NCBI GenBank assembly: GCA_020726505.1 | Contig: JAHLEZ010000012.1 | Coordinates: forward strand, 2,356,001-2,420,000 | Direction: 5' to 3' | DNA from: Leptodontidium sp. MPI-SDFR-AT-0119 | Lineage: Eukaryota; Ascomycota; Leotiomycetes; Helotiales; Leptodontidiaceae | Length of the DNA: 64,000 bases | Shown here: in pieces, positions 12,601 to 23,893 of the stretch | How the letters are laid out: each line of letters begins with the position of its first letter | Numbering within the stretch: the stretch's first letter is position 1 | The notes under the pieces: generated by a model | Database searches by the model: none | What the model saw: the letters and a program-made list of their open reading frames with translations, nothing else | Told to the model about the DNA's origin: nothing | Program-made: the position numbers and the translations under genes

Positions 12601-14291
12601 CACTCTCGTTCTCTGCGGCAATCTCTCCAGCAGCTACGCCCCATATTCTTCCGAGAGCAGTCATGGCCTCAGATCGTACAGCGTGCTTGCGATCCCGTGC
12701 TCGGTCAGCGAGACTGCAAAGTACGGACCCAGATTTGTTCACAGATCCATTTGGAGCGAGCTTGGATATGATGTCGTAGAAGCTGAATCTGCTCACAGCT
12801 CTCACAGCCGCAAGCCGAACCTTTTCGTCCGAATCATTCAGTTTCTCGCCCAGTCCCTGAACCAGAGACATCTCCTCATCGCGACTCAGGCCAATACCTC
12901 CCGCGGAGGTAATAAGAATTCGTCCAATTGCAGTTGTCCATCCCGATCGAATGACGGAGGATTTGTCGTTCTTTCTGCCCATAAAGCTGTGGTAGACGCT
13001 TGGGTGGGCCTGGCCAAATGATTGGGCTGAGATTGGTGTCGTAAGAATACTGTCTGAAACGGGAGTTTGAGGACAATCTTCCAATCTCATTGGAGGGTAC
13101 GCTGCTGGATCCATGAGTGGAGGTGGAGGTGGTCCTGCGGCCCCAATTCCAGATATGATATCTCCAAGAGTTTCGGTAGCCATAGTTCTCAACTGAACAT
13201 TGTCAGCCGACAACTCTGCCTCCAACTGCGGGATAACATTCTGCAAAACAGCTGGTGCTGCCCTCCACAGTTCTCGCAAAAGCCTATGTGCCTTTGCCAG
13301 CTCTTGTAGATCTGATTCGGTTGGTCCAGCTGGCGCATCTTCATCGTCTGAATCGGCTCCATCGCTCGTCCTTCGGTGGCCATTGGGCTTGGAGGGTGCT
13401 GCAGTTGAAACCTCCAAGATGACTTCGTTGAAGTATTGACTAACATATCGCGCCATCTTCTCTGGATTTTGATTGCAAATAGTTTTGGCCATATTGTAAG
13501 CTTCTGGGAGCTCTTTTGGTAGCAGCGTCGTTTGCTTTCCATCCATCTCCTGTTTGCCCTTGCCGCCTCCTGGTGTCGCAGCCCGTAGGAATTGCGCAAC
13601 AATGATATCCACCACATTTGCAGGCAGGCTTTGCGATTCATCTACCAAAGTTACCAGCATCTGTGTCATATTGTATTCCACGTCCTTGGCAATGGACTCT
13701 CCCGTCGAAGCTTTGGTAGATCCAGAGATCATGTCGAAGAAGGAACTGAAGAGATGTAGGATCAAAGAATCGGAATTCTGAATATCGCAGAGCAGGATTA
13801 TGCTCTTGACCTCCACCAGAGAAACCAAAACATACTTGTGCTGCGCATTGTAGGCATGCGAGGGATCAGAGAGAGCTGGGAGGATAGAGGTAACAAACAG
13901 CGTGAAGACATCCTAGGCGGGGTTAGATACATTCCCCTGAGCAGTTTGGACTCCATACCTTGAGCTGAGTTGGTGTAAATGGCGCATCAGGAGCGCAAAT
14001 CTTCAACATATCTACCAAGCAGCAACCTACGAATGCGCGAACACCTTTGTCCTTGTGGCCCAAGAGATTCTGTCCCGCAAGCTCCTTCGCGACCTTGCTG
14101 AACGAGTCCTTGTCTATAACCACCTGATCCAGCTCCCGCAGCTCATTTGTCAAAGTATCCAGTCTCCTCAAAAGTTCCCCCGTAGGAATCGGTTTGCCAG
14201 CGCGCCATGACAGTGGTTCGTTGAAGGTCAGGCTCACCAGTTCTTCCTCTGGTTCGTCGGACACAGGTTCCGCTCCGCGGCGCGGGGCCAT
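9601..14291 (-). CDS. PDS5: Sister-chromatid cohesion protein Pds5 (BimD/Spo76 family)
   Basis: Three exons, 14291-13959, 13912-10457 and 10407-9601, give 1,531 residues, the usual size for fungal Pds5. Introns of 46 nt (phase 0, CTAAC branch) and 49 nt join FTPTQLK to DVFTLFVTSILPALSDPSHA and link EQKK to RKSDDHDGRPAKK. The protein is a long HEAT-repeat solenoid. The first 100 residues carry the family's LLRRLDTLTNELRELDQ segment, and the middle carries HPEIFKASVKELCK and LIDIT-like repeats. The last 270 residues are low-complexity, with basic and acidic blocks (KKVKTEAKPRP, EEEAEEEKADTPEPEPEKED, KAKASKAKAKAQ), typical of the chromatin-binding tail. Pds5 binds the cohesin Scc1/Rad21 region and controls cohesin maintenance and release in the nucleus. 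Confidence 0.95.
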
Positions 14292-15615
14292 TTCGAATTG
14301 AAAACTCCAGTCGCTGTATTAAAGGTATTGAGAATAGTCGTGATTTTGGTAGGAATTGGCTTTTGCGCGGGCTGTCGTGGGTTTGAATTGTTGTATGTCG
14401 AGGGGGCGGTTGGATGTGGTGTTGTCAGCTTCGCGCGGTGCACAAACATGGCCTGGACTCGCAGACGCGTACCCAGCCGCGCTAGAAGGCATTGTCTTCA
14501 CTTCCGCCTCTCAAATTCACTTACGCGTCGTGATTTTATATTCATTCCACTTCAATTGGTTGCATGTAAGAAAAATCCGCTTGTTTGATTTCCTGGCAGA
14601 AATTCCATACGGTCAAATTATATGTGTTTCTAATTCTCTGAGTTTTCTTTGGAAGAGCTTCTTGAGTGAAGCATGACTCCCTGATGACATCAAGTTGATT
14701 GCATTTAGTTTCAAGTGCATCCTTTCCCTGCCTGAAATTATTTGGCGTAGGAAATGGCTTCCTTGCACGACTCTAATTCTTGCTCGTAGCGATTCTGTTT
14801 CTGCTAGAGGATTTCTTAACGTCTTGCCGGCCATCAATTTTTTCCTTCCCGCCTTATGTAGCCTAACTTAAACCTGTCTGTTTACACGAAAACTCGAATG
14901 AAGGTATACGAAAAGTATTGTGAATTGTCCTCTTTTAAAGTTCAAGCACCACCTATGATTATCATTGCTTGAAATCCGGACCATAACATTCAATAGAATT
15001 CTTGAGATAGGTCTGGGTTGTGTTGGCTTTCTCTTTGTGTTTCAATAACATGCAGGAGTCGGGACGTGCAAGCTTTGGAGATATTCTACTGGAAACCCTC
15101 GACAGGAGCCACTTTACATACCGCTATGGGCGATCTTCAGACTTGAAGAAATGTTCATGCGTCTATTTGGCCAGCCCAGGGATTTGAAGATGCACAATAT
15201 TGTGTCTTCGAGCACAAGTGAGAGGAACCAGATGACCAAATGACTTGACTTGACTTGACTGTCCTTCGAGTCATATTCATTTTGAGCACTTCGCACAATT
15301 CACAATTAATACACTCACTCTCTGGGCTCAACAGGATTCACTTGACTCTGGATTCTATTAAACATCGTCGCTGGTGTGGCTGAATAAATACTCCTCCCTC
15401 CAGGTTCATGGCCGTCCCTCTGGCATCTTCATCACCACCAACTTTACCAAAAGACGTCAGGGCCTCAACTCCTTGAATCTCGACTTCCATCTTGCTAAAA
15501 GCTTTCATTTTCGTTTCATGATTTCTTATCCATTAAGAACAACAACAACATCCTAATCCACCAGCTCTTTGCAACTTTCATCACTGCACTGAATTTCACA
15601 CCCATCACCTTCAAT
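14292..15615. other. Divergent intergenic region between PDS5 and WSC gene
   Basis: About 1.3 kb without a credible gene. It holds the promoters of both neighbours. A short tandem repeat of TTGAC-type pentamers lies near 15240-15260. The stretch just before 15616 is CT- and CA-rich, as expected of a leader. I saw no RNA gene. Confidence 0.5.
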
Positions 15616-17857
15616 ATGAGGCTACTTCCGGTTCTCTGGCTAGCAGCTTGTGCTAGCATGGCCTCTAGCATTCCGTCTGACAATATAGCCCCAAATATTG
15701 ATAGTATGTTCTACCTTGTGACTTCCATTCGCCTCTAACTCATATCTAGTTGTTAGTGCAGAGATTCGAACCCTTCGCCACACCATAGCCCAAAGACAAC
15801 CCACAAGCATTCACGCTTCTCCACACATGTACGCTTCCAATCATACTCTAGCCCAAAGACAAGTCGCTGCCAGTTCAGTTCTAGGTACAAGCATCTCTCT
15901 TGCGACCACTGTGGTCACCGGAACGACTGCTGTTATCCCGACCACCATCATCTCTCTAACACCAAATAAAGCTCTGCCTACAATTCCCCGCAACTCGGTT
16001 GGTGATATATTACAGGATGCTGGAATTACTACAATCACTTCCATCCCTGAGTTGTAGGTCCAGCCACTTCTAACTTGCATGTTCTGAACTGATGGGCTAG
16101 ATCAACCAACAGAGTGACTACCAAATCAACCCCATCTCCTGTCTTAATCTTGACATCAACTGTAGAGGATGTTGTCACAGTCACGGCTATCCTTCCTCCA
16201 GTCACGTAAGTACCTCCGCTCTTTTTGTGGCCCTTTCTGACTATTTAGCACGAGTATCACAAACCCAGAGTCTCAAATCCAAGGTTCCACCAAATCAGGA
16301 CCATCAATCTCCTTCGTACCTGTCGCCAGCACAACTCAACAAGCTACTCCCACACCCACCACGAAGCCAAATACTGTCCCATCAACTGGAGAATACACGT
16401 ACTTGGGCTGCTATTCTGAAAACCTCGTGGTCCGCGCTCTAGGCGAAGCTTTCTTCTCTAACGACCAAAACACAATCGAAGGATGTGCTGCAGCATGTTA
16501 CCCATACAAATATGCCGGAGCCGAATACGGTCGAGAGTGCTGGTGCGGAAATGAATTGAAGGGTGCTACCAAAGTCAACGATTCCGACTTCTGCACCATG
16601 CCTTGTGCGGGGAATCAGCAGCAGTATTGTGGAGGAATCGTGGCACTGAATGTTTACATTAGAGCAACTCCAGACTCAAGCTCTCTGGTTTCTGTGACTG
16701 GAAGCCCAACCCGACCAATCAAGACATCGTCGTCTATCTCTAAGTCGTCCGTACCATCCAGCTCGCAAACAAGCCAGACCATCACTTTGTTCACTTCATC
16801 AAGCTCCGCAGGTTCAACTCGACCGGCAAGTACATCGAGCTCAGTTACCTCCTCAAAGACTTTATCGGCCAACTCTGACTCTCAAATCTTGACAGTCACG
16901 TTGGTTTCTTCCCTAGAAACTGTTTCGAGCAAAATTACAACTACGTTTGTAACATCAACTCAAGTTGCCCCGGTTTCTGTCATCGTGGACAATGGCACTA
17001 CGACAACCAAATCTATCACAACCCAAACCAGATCTTTCACAATTTCTTCCTCGACTCTCAGTGCTTTGAGCGCAACGACTTCTCAAATACCTACATCATT
17101 CATCCTGCCAAGTCCATCAAAAGAGCCCACATTGAGCCCTTCTCCAACAAACCCAGCCGCATCATCCGCCCTCTAGTCGACAACAAAAAAGAGTCTCACA
17201 AGCTCAATCACACTCCAACTCGGACTATCCAGCAAAATGATGCAAACCTTCTACGAAACCGTCACAGACATACAGACTGTCACCCAAAAGCACTCTTTCA
17301 TAGCACTGCCTGTCTACACCGTGTACAGCTCATCCAAGTCTGGCACCTCCACCTCCTCTACAAGTTCATCGAGTAGCGATACCCCTACAATGACATCCAC
17401 GATCCCAACCCCTGGGCCACCCCAACCCTTCTCCTCCGGCACTCCTCCTGAACTCCCAAGCGGTATGTGGACCATACCACCTGTCCTGGTGACACCAGAT
17501 ATCCCTCAACTCGCTACTCAATTCGCTACTCAATTCCCAGATGCCGCAATCCCATCTCCATCAAGCCTTCAACCCGGTATTGATGCCTCCGCTACCTCAG
17601 GGCCCCCCATCCGCACCAGTCCCCAGCCAGCATACACTCTTAGCACTCATTCGGGCAGTTTCAACTCGACAACATCCCCCGCACCCACATACACCTACGG
17701 AACTAGCCAGACACCATCAAGGAGCATCGTCACCGTAACCAGTTTCCTAACTCCGACTACGCTATTGCCTTCATCTGGTGTATCGGCGGTTCAGAGACTC
17801 GGCCCTCAAGCAGTCATGTTCTTGGCTGGGTTATGGGTTTTGATTTACGTCGTTTGA
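15616..17857 (+). CDS. Secreted WSC-domain, Ser/Thr-rich, probably GPI-anchored protein; in-frame TAG at 17174
   Basis: Exons 15616-15703, 15750-16053, 16101-16205 and 16249 onward join in frame through introns of 46, 47 and 43 nt. The N-terminus (MRLLPVLWLAACASMASS) is a signal peptide. Residues about 215-304 form a WSC domain with the eight-cysteine pattern (LGCYSE, GCAAAC, ECWCGNE, FCTMPC, QYCGG), a putative carbohydrate-binding module of cell-wall sensors. A long Ser/Thr-rich stalk follows. A TAG at 17174-17176 would end the protein at 474 residues. The same frame then stays open to 17857 and ends in a hydrophobic GPI-type tail (AVMFLAGLWVLIYVV), which argues that the longer form was the original. 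A non-consensus 57-nt GTCGAC...CCAG intron at 17176-17232 could bypass the stop. A CAG-to-TAG mutation is the alternative. Confidence 0.75.
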
Positions 17858-18659
17858 GTGCTGAATTCACGGAGCAGCTTGGATTGTTCGATGGTTATTC
17901 GAGGAGATTCCTTCCACTTTGCGATGGTTTCTCTAGCGTTGAATACGGCGAGGGTATCGATTGGAAGTGTTTCGTGGGCTCTAATCTAGATCGGACAAGT
18001 CAAATGGGATAGCTGCCCCGTCTCAAGGCTGCTAGAGACTGGACTCGTCTGGCTTTAGCGAGCCTCTTTTCAACCATACACTGCGCGATTTATCCTCGCA
18101 ACGAGAACAGATGAAAGGGAAGATTGCTAGATAGACAAAAGCAAAGAATAGAACGAGCAATTACTTCACAGACGTCTCACGGAATAAATTGGACAGCGAA
18201 GCAAAGTCACTAGGAGGTGGGTAAGGTATCATTTCTCATTTAACCAACTGACTGACTGACAGTCTCCCATCAGCAGAAGACGGACGCCAAACCGCCAAAT
18301 CTCCTGGAGGCAATCCACCCTTCCAAGTCCTGCCCATCCTTCTAAAAAGAGTAGACTCCCTCGCCGCAGAGGGCACAATCAGAGAATTAAGTAAGCCCCT
18401 CCCGCTTCAAACATTCCATGAAAATAAAGATTTCCTCGCATTGTATCTGCCCTACAGTGAGGGACTTTCCATTCCCAAGACGCCAATTCACGATGTCCTG
18501 CCCACCTTGCCAGATAAATCCATTCCGCCGTAAAACAGCCAAAATGAACGCCGCACTCCTGCAACGCGCAGAGAGTACCAAATAGGTCAGAGCCCTCGCG
18601 ATATCCAGTTTCCCTTCATATCGTCCCATTCTATAATACGGTCTGAACCAGGATTCGGC
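17858..18659. other. Intergenic, with unassigned plus-strand coding-like fragment at about 18130-18534
   Basis: A plus-strand reading runs NYFTDVSRNKLDSEAKSLGG, then a plausible intron (GTAAGG at about 18220 to CTGACAG at about 18262), then AEDGRQTAKSPGGNPPFQVL and KRVDSLAAEGTIREL. After that it either stays open to TAA at about 18534 or splices at GTAAGC. The in-frame join across a good intron suggests real or former coding sequence. I see no start codon and recognise no family. A minus-strand frame at 18629-18387 (80 residues) overlaps it and cannot be excluded. Confidence 0.3.
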
Positions 18660-19978
18660 TCATCCTTTCCCAGGTGGTCCAGGACTTGGCCTGCCTGGAC
18701 CTTGCTCCTCTGCTTTCCTCTTTGGAGGCCCATTACTAACACCCGTACTCGCGACGCGTTTCCGCTCGGCTTCTTTCTTCTCCCTACTCTGCTCCTCTGC
18801 CGCGCGTCTCTTCCACTCATCTCTGATCTGCTTCGCCGCAGCAATCAGATCTTGCTCTGTAACTCTATCCGTGATACTCTCGATCACGCTATCGACCGTA
18901 CTCGTATGATTGGCATTCGTTTTGTCGTCTCGGAATCGCATGAACCTCCACCGCTTTTGCGAATCCATAAAACATTCCACGATCCGATCATTCAAAGGCT
19001 CCCGCCGAGCTTTCATTGACTCCCATTCCTCTTCCTCCAGATGCAGATTGTTGAAGTACGGATCCTCCCTTTGATCGCCTGCGTATACCAGAAGATTGCA
19101 GATTGGCAAGGCATCGTAGTCGCGGTATGGTTCGGTGATTCCCTCTGCTCTATCCTGCGCATCTGGCGGTACAAGCGGGAATTCCAATTGTAGCCTAAAA
19201 TCGATCGAGTTTTCCAATTCCGGCTTCCATTTCAAGATGTTCTGATCCGTGCCATGCTTGTAATCCGTCATTCGACATGTGAAAATCAAGCCATCGTTTC
19301 CATGTGGTAGTTTTGGTAGAATTTGTCTGAACATCATCTCCACTGCGTACGAGAACTGCATGGCCTTCAACTCCACAATAAAATGCATGTATTGCTTTTC
19401 CTCTGGGTATTCTTCCAACAGTTGCTTGTATGGATCGAAGATTCGTTCTTTGAAGTATGCAAGTCGTTTATCAAGAGTACGGTTCATAAGACTGTTTCCG
19501 TCAAGAACCATACAGTCAAAGACCAGGTATTTCGGTTGTGTGCCCCCCCCTGGCAGTTTGTCAAATACCAGCTCGCCATCGATCAAGGTGTTCGTGTGGA
19601 ATGCCTGTTGGTCGCGGGGAACGGGAAAGTGCAGAGCTCCTGTTGGTATGAACCAGTAGTCGTTCTTGCGGTCAATTAGGTAGTGGATCTCGCTTCCTTG
19701 TTCATCTGTTGTGAGGTATAGAAGGTATCGCATGCCATCGGACTTCTCGCAAACGTAATAGCTATAGAGTCAGTGCTGGAATCCTCGTTGGTGGAGTAGA
19801 CTTACTCTTGCTTCGTCAATGCCTCTAGATGTCTGCGAGCAAAGCTGACAGGTTGTGCGCCTGGGAAAGATGTATTCTTTCTGTCTAGAAGCCTTGCAAC
19901 CTCTGAGCGCATGTGGAATAGAAGATCTCCTTCTGCCTTGATTCCAGGCGCATCCAGGGAAGCTACTGGGCCTGTCAT
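18660..19978 (-). CDS. CEG1: mRNA-capping enzyme guanylyltransferase (alpha subunit)
   Basis: Two exons, 19978-19806 and 19761-18660, give 424 residues. The 44-nt intron splits the codon at KQ|D and restores LTKQDYYVCEKSDGMRY. That contains the KxDG nucleotidyltransferase motif I, with Lys64 as the expected GMP-accepting residue. Further motifs follow in order: LIDGELVF (III), DGLIFTCR (IIIa/IV region), ILKWKP (V) and the C-terminal OB-fold segment RWRFMRFRDDKTNANH (VI). The last 50 residues are a charged, low-complexity tail. The enzyme transfers GMP from GTP to the 5' diphosphate end of nascent mRNA in the nucleus, working with a separate RNA triphosphatase in fungi. Confidence 0.95.
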
Positions 19979-20512
19979 TTTGGTTGTAGAAGTTGCAGTT
20001 CCAGAATGTTATACACAAAGGAAGTCCCGTTATTGATGGGTCGTGAGGTTCTCGAGGTCAAAGGTTGCTTGTTGGCGGACAAAGGGCGGTGGTCGCGTTT
20101 GTAGGTTCGCGACAAAGCTGGGAGCTGCCTTTTGAATTTTCAGCTTGGTTGAAGAGATTTGTTGGTCCGTGGAGATGCGCGAGAATCCATTCAGTTGATG
20201 CTGCAAGCCGTGCAGCTTCGAGACCGTATCGCATTTGTCTGGACGTTGAGGCGCATTGCTTTTGAGAATTTGATCCAGCTCAAGACAACAATCTTGAGGA
20301 AGGTTGAGAAGTGATCACGTGGATTGATGTGGGGCCCATTGATGCCTGGATCGATTTCACGTAGGAGGCAGGATCAGGACCTTTCAAGAGTTCGAATATG
20401 TTTTCTCATCTCACAATATAATAAAGTGGCTTAGTTGCATTGTTTTGCTGGAATTTGTTGCTATCAAATCATAAGACGCAGCAACGAAGTGCTTTTTATT
20501 CAGAGGCAATCC
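19979..20512. other. Divergent promoter region, no gene seen
   Basis: About 530 bp between the capping-enzyme start and the 2EXR gene start. Only promoter-like sequence is seen, with no open frame of note. Confidence 0.5.
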
Positions 20513-21451
20513 ATGATGACTTCTCGACCACCACATCTTCCCCCTCCTCCACCACCACCTCCTCCTCCGCTCCCAGGTAATGTCGCTCTCAAGCAAAGAA
20601 TACACTCATTTTGACTAAATAAAATAGCCTGGGTACTGGCCTTCCCACCAGCTCCTCCTCCTTCTCTATTCAACAGTCCTTCTAGACCTGTATTTCCATC
20701 CCGGAAACAGCAAATCAACAGGCCAAAGCAAACGAAACCAAAGGCTTCGTGCTTCAACTTTCCAGATGCACCGTATGTAGATTGAAGTTGAATATAATCA
20801 AATCTAACCTGTATCAGGGAGCAATCATCAACACCATTCCCTTTCCTTGAACTTCCCTGTGAAGTTCGTATCATGATCTACAAGTACTTGGGACCAAACA
20901 CCAAACCAAACAAGTGGTGCGGGGCTCCTCAGAGGCACGACGGGCCATGCTATCCGGAAATTCTCTCGGTTTGTCGTTTCATCAACAGAGAGGCCATAGA
21001 CATATACTACAACACCTCTGTGTACTTTGAAATCGACATCTCAAACAATGGAATCTTCTTCCTCGGACAGCGATACCTCTTGAATGCTCCTCTTCCATCA
21101 ACTGTTAGACTTTCCCAGTCAATGTGTATTCGGATCCAACTGGAATGGAGACCTGTAAGACAACAAGACTTCAAGAATCGGATTGCAGAAATCTTCCCTG
21201 CGACAAGCAGGCTCCAGAATCTTCAAGTCTACTTCCAAGCTACGAGCCCGGCTTACATTGGTCGAGAAGCTACACCGGAGATTGTCGTAGCTGCTCTTGA
21301 TAATACCTTGTCTCCGCTTCAGAACATTGCAAAACAACTGCGCTCGAGCTTTTGCATCAATTTCGAGGCTCAGATACACCAGGGACGGTCCAGTCTTGGG
21401 ACTGATCTGAATGAGGTCGTTCGGGAATACTTCCTCGATAGTGATGCTTAA
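20513..21451 (+). CDS. 2EXR-domain hypothetical protein with proline-rich N-terminus
   Basis: Three exons, 20513-20576, 20628-20772 and 20818-21451, join through introns of 51 and 45 nt to give 280 residues. The first exon encodes a polyproline run (ten Pro after HL). From about residue 78 the motif FPFLELPCEVRIMIYKYLGP marks a 2EXR/F-box-like domain, followed by ILSVCRFINREAIDIYYNTS, a typical continuation in this fungal family. The function of these proteins is unknown. The start chosen is the first of two adjacent ATGs. There is no signal peptide or membrane segment. It is unrelated in position to the disrupted 2EXR gene next door, but the two could be paralogues. Confidence 0.75.
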
Positions 21452-22095
21452 TCGGGCCTTGGAGAAGTTTCCCAGTAGTGTCGAGGTATTCCTGGCAGAT
21501 CAATTCACAAACCTAGCACGCTCTGTGTCACTTTCGTCAAGTTCTGTTGGTTTTGCTGCATTCTCTGTCCTAGATTGATACAGAACTGCGGACTGCCAAA
21601 CACCCATCATCTCTGCCATTTCCCAAACCGTCATGACACTGATGGCACCCAAGAATACACCACTTAGCTAGTGAGCATGTGCGTGGCGCATTCGACCATT
21701 CTCGAGAGTATATTTGAGAGTCCTTCCACCAAAGCTGTCCTTGCATTTATCGATGAAGTCTTTCAACTCCTCTTCTAACTGGTCTCCCCGCCCAAGTGGT
21801 AGATATCTGGGTTCAAACTTGTATCTAGTGTCCCGAAAGCATGCCAGATTTTCCAAGCCCCCGAAGAGCATAATTTGCCTGAAGTAGCCCATATGTCTAG
21901 TGAAGTCCTGGCGGGTCCCGTCATCAACCCACGGACCATGGTCAAGCCAGTCATAAATTTCAAGTGTCTTGATGGAGCGAAGGAGGCGTGGGTGATTTGC
22001 TTCGAGGTAATCAAACCATTTTTTTGAGGCAGAAACGTGAAGAGAACTGCCCGTAATGAAGGGTATGTCTAGATGAGCGTTGAAGCACAATGGTA

Positions 22096-22131
22096 AGAGT
22101 TGTGGCCATTGCTCCCGGTCACTTTAAGCGA
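22096..22131 (+). repeat. Left terminal inverted repeat
   Basis: 36 bp beginning AGAGTTGTGGCCATTG and ending TTTAAGCGA, the exact reverse complement of 23393-23428. Confidence 0.95.
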
Positions 22132-22216
22132 ACCCCTCCAAAAGTAACACTCCTTCTTTAGTTAGTAATTAGTCAGCGATTTATTAATAGAATTGACTTA
22201 AAATTGAAGTTTTTTA

Positions 22217-23305
22217 TTAATGAATAGTTAATAATCCTCGTACGCTAATTACATCTTCGATTTTACAAGTCAATCTCTCTATATATTGTCGGAAGTCACG
22301 TGGATTAACTTGATCCCAAAGCCTTTAAATCTCCCGCTTCAACTCATCGACTGTAGTTGGTACAAATAGTAATTTCTTTAACTCTTCTTTCATCTATCGC
22401 CAAACCTTCTCGATAGGGTTTAAATCTAGTGAAGAAGGAGGCCAATTGAATCCTCGAATACCATGCTCGAGTCGAGGTAGTCGAGCATATCCTAAATGAA
22501 CCTTCGCGCCGTCTTTTATAAAGATATACTTAGGCCCGAGTTGATTAAACTTCGGAAAGACAATTGGCTCGAGAACTTAATGAAGGTAAGCCTTTGAAGT
22601 AATACCTTTCGAGCCTTCCTCTTTCTCGAGAAACACTAGAGGAGATTTCTAATCCTAGCCTAATGCTCCCCAAATCATAATCGATACTCTCCCTGATCGA
22701 TATACCGACTTAATATAATCAGGACACCGCTTTTCATCGATCCTTCGAGTAATCCAAACTCGTCTAGTCTTTCCAAGCTCGAATATACATTCGTCACTCA
22801 AAATAACCTTTCTCTAATCTCCTCCCTCTCGAGAAGCTGCCCAGTCGGATGTCCCCCACCAGCGATGCGAAAGAGCGAAATCAAGGCGTTTCTTTGCTTG
22901 TTTTCGAGAGATAAAAGGTCTCGGGCAAGCAATATATCGTCGATAACCTGCGCGGCGAAGTTCTCGTTGAATAGTGCGCGCTGAAGCTTCGATGTTTAAG
23001 TGGGCCCTCACTTACTCGAGGGACAGTCGACGAGTAGACTAATTCTTAGCGATATATCGAATAATTTGACGAAGTTGACGCTTAGAAACAAATCTTGGCC
23101 TTGTCGACTTTCCTTTCCTTTGAGTACGAGAGGATTTAGCCTCAATCTATCGTTTTATCGTAGTTCGAGGGAGGGTAGTTTGTCGCTTGATCTCGGCTAT
23201 CGAATTTCCGGCTTTCCATAAAGAGCGTACAGTAGAACGCGCAGGTGTGCTCCATTCGCTTTGAGGTGTTTTTCGTCACGAAGAGAAGTAAAGTAGAGGC
23301 TCCAT
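22217..23305 (-). pseudogene. Tc1-type transposase relic (about ten in-frame stops)
   Basis: One minus-strand frame from an ATG at 23305 to TAA at 22217 spans 1,089 nt (362 codons) without a frameshift. It holds an N-terminal helix-turn-helix region (ARSTVRSLWKAGNSIAEIKR), the ARTIQRELRRAGYRRYIACP and FISRKQAKKRLDFA blocks, and the DDE catalytic parts VILSDE, IKDGAKVH and SSLDLNPIEKVW. About ten stops interrupt it. Nine are explained by CpA-to-TpA change on one or other strand (CAA or CAG to TAA or TAG, TGG to TAG), and one by CGA to TGA. Only the middle (23011-22814) remains as an open frame of 65 residues. Confidence 0.9.
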
Positions 23306-23392
23306 TTCGAGTTTAAAGAGATTTCATTAAAAGGGCGTGAAGATATATACATTTAAAGAGAAGGTACTAGAAATTCGAGTGCGGGGCTCACC

Positions 23393-23428
23393 TCGCTTAA
23401 AGTGACCGGGAGCAATGGCCACAACTCT
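23393..23428 (-). repeat. Right terminal inverted repeat
   Basis: Exact inverted copy of 22096-22131. It ends CAATGGCCACAACTCT just before the second TA. Confidence 0.95.
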
Positions 23429-23893
23429 TACATCCCTCTCGATTCCATTCCAGTGTGTATGACGCGGAGAGCCTGAAAAGCTTATGGTGTCCAAGTCCCT
23501 TTCAATAACATCGCAGAACACAACAACGTAATGCCGAAGAGTCTCTTGTCGGCTCTCTTGGTTGACGAAGAGAGTTGGAGGTAATGATGAGGAGGCATTC
23601 TTGTCATTTAACTCTCTTTCGGTTGAGTAATAATCGACAAGACTAGGATCACCAATGAATACTGAGAAGGGATTCTCCGAGAACAACTCGTGGGCGATGC
23701 TGACTTCTCGGCCACGAGGGAAGCTCCACCGCCAAACCTTGAGTCTCAATTCGATGGGCAACTTGGGGAAGCAGGTGAAGGTATCGAGGGGATCGCCAAG
23801 CTGGACGAAGAGCTCTTCGTTGAAATCTGGGAGGTGAGACATCAAGAAGAGAGCCTCGGCGACGTCGTTATCAAGCATAGCGACGAGAGACAT

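Larger units (their letters stand above)
22096..23428 (-). mobile_element. Tc1/mariner-like transposon, RIP-inactivated
   Basis: A 1,333-bp element bounded by perfect 36-bp terminal inverted repeats and flanked by TA at 22094-22095 and 23429-23430, the target duplication of the Tc1/mariner superfamily. It holds one transposase relic on the minus strand. The AT-rich interior, with nonsense codons of C:G to T:A type, indicates RIP. The element is non-autonomous today. It sits inside a 2EXR gene. Confidence 0.93.
21668..23893 (-). pseudogene. 2EXR-domain gene split by a DNA transposon
   Basis: The minus-strand part from 23893 encodes a 2EXR domain (TCFPKLPIELRLKVWRWSFP, then LFVNQESRQETLRHY) and reads into the element after GIERD. 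The part left of the element encodes CFNAHLDIPFITGSS to the stop at 21670-21668. Removing the element and one copy of the TA target gives exactly 891 nt, or 296 residues plus stop, with an uninterrupted frame. The host gene was therefore intact before insertion. I place the start at 23893 because a 5'-leader intron (GTACGT...CCCCAG, roughly 23972-23925) separates upstream ATGs from this frame. Function is unknown. As it stands, only a truncated product reading into the element is possible. Confidence 0.85.

Noticed and set aside
15238..15262. TTGAC pentamer run as a possible regulatory array
   Set aside because: Four imperfect copies only; most likely a simple-sequence repeat.
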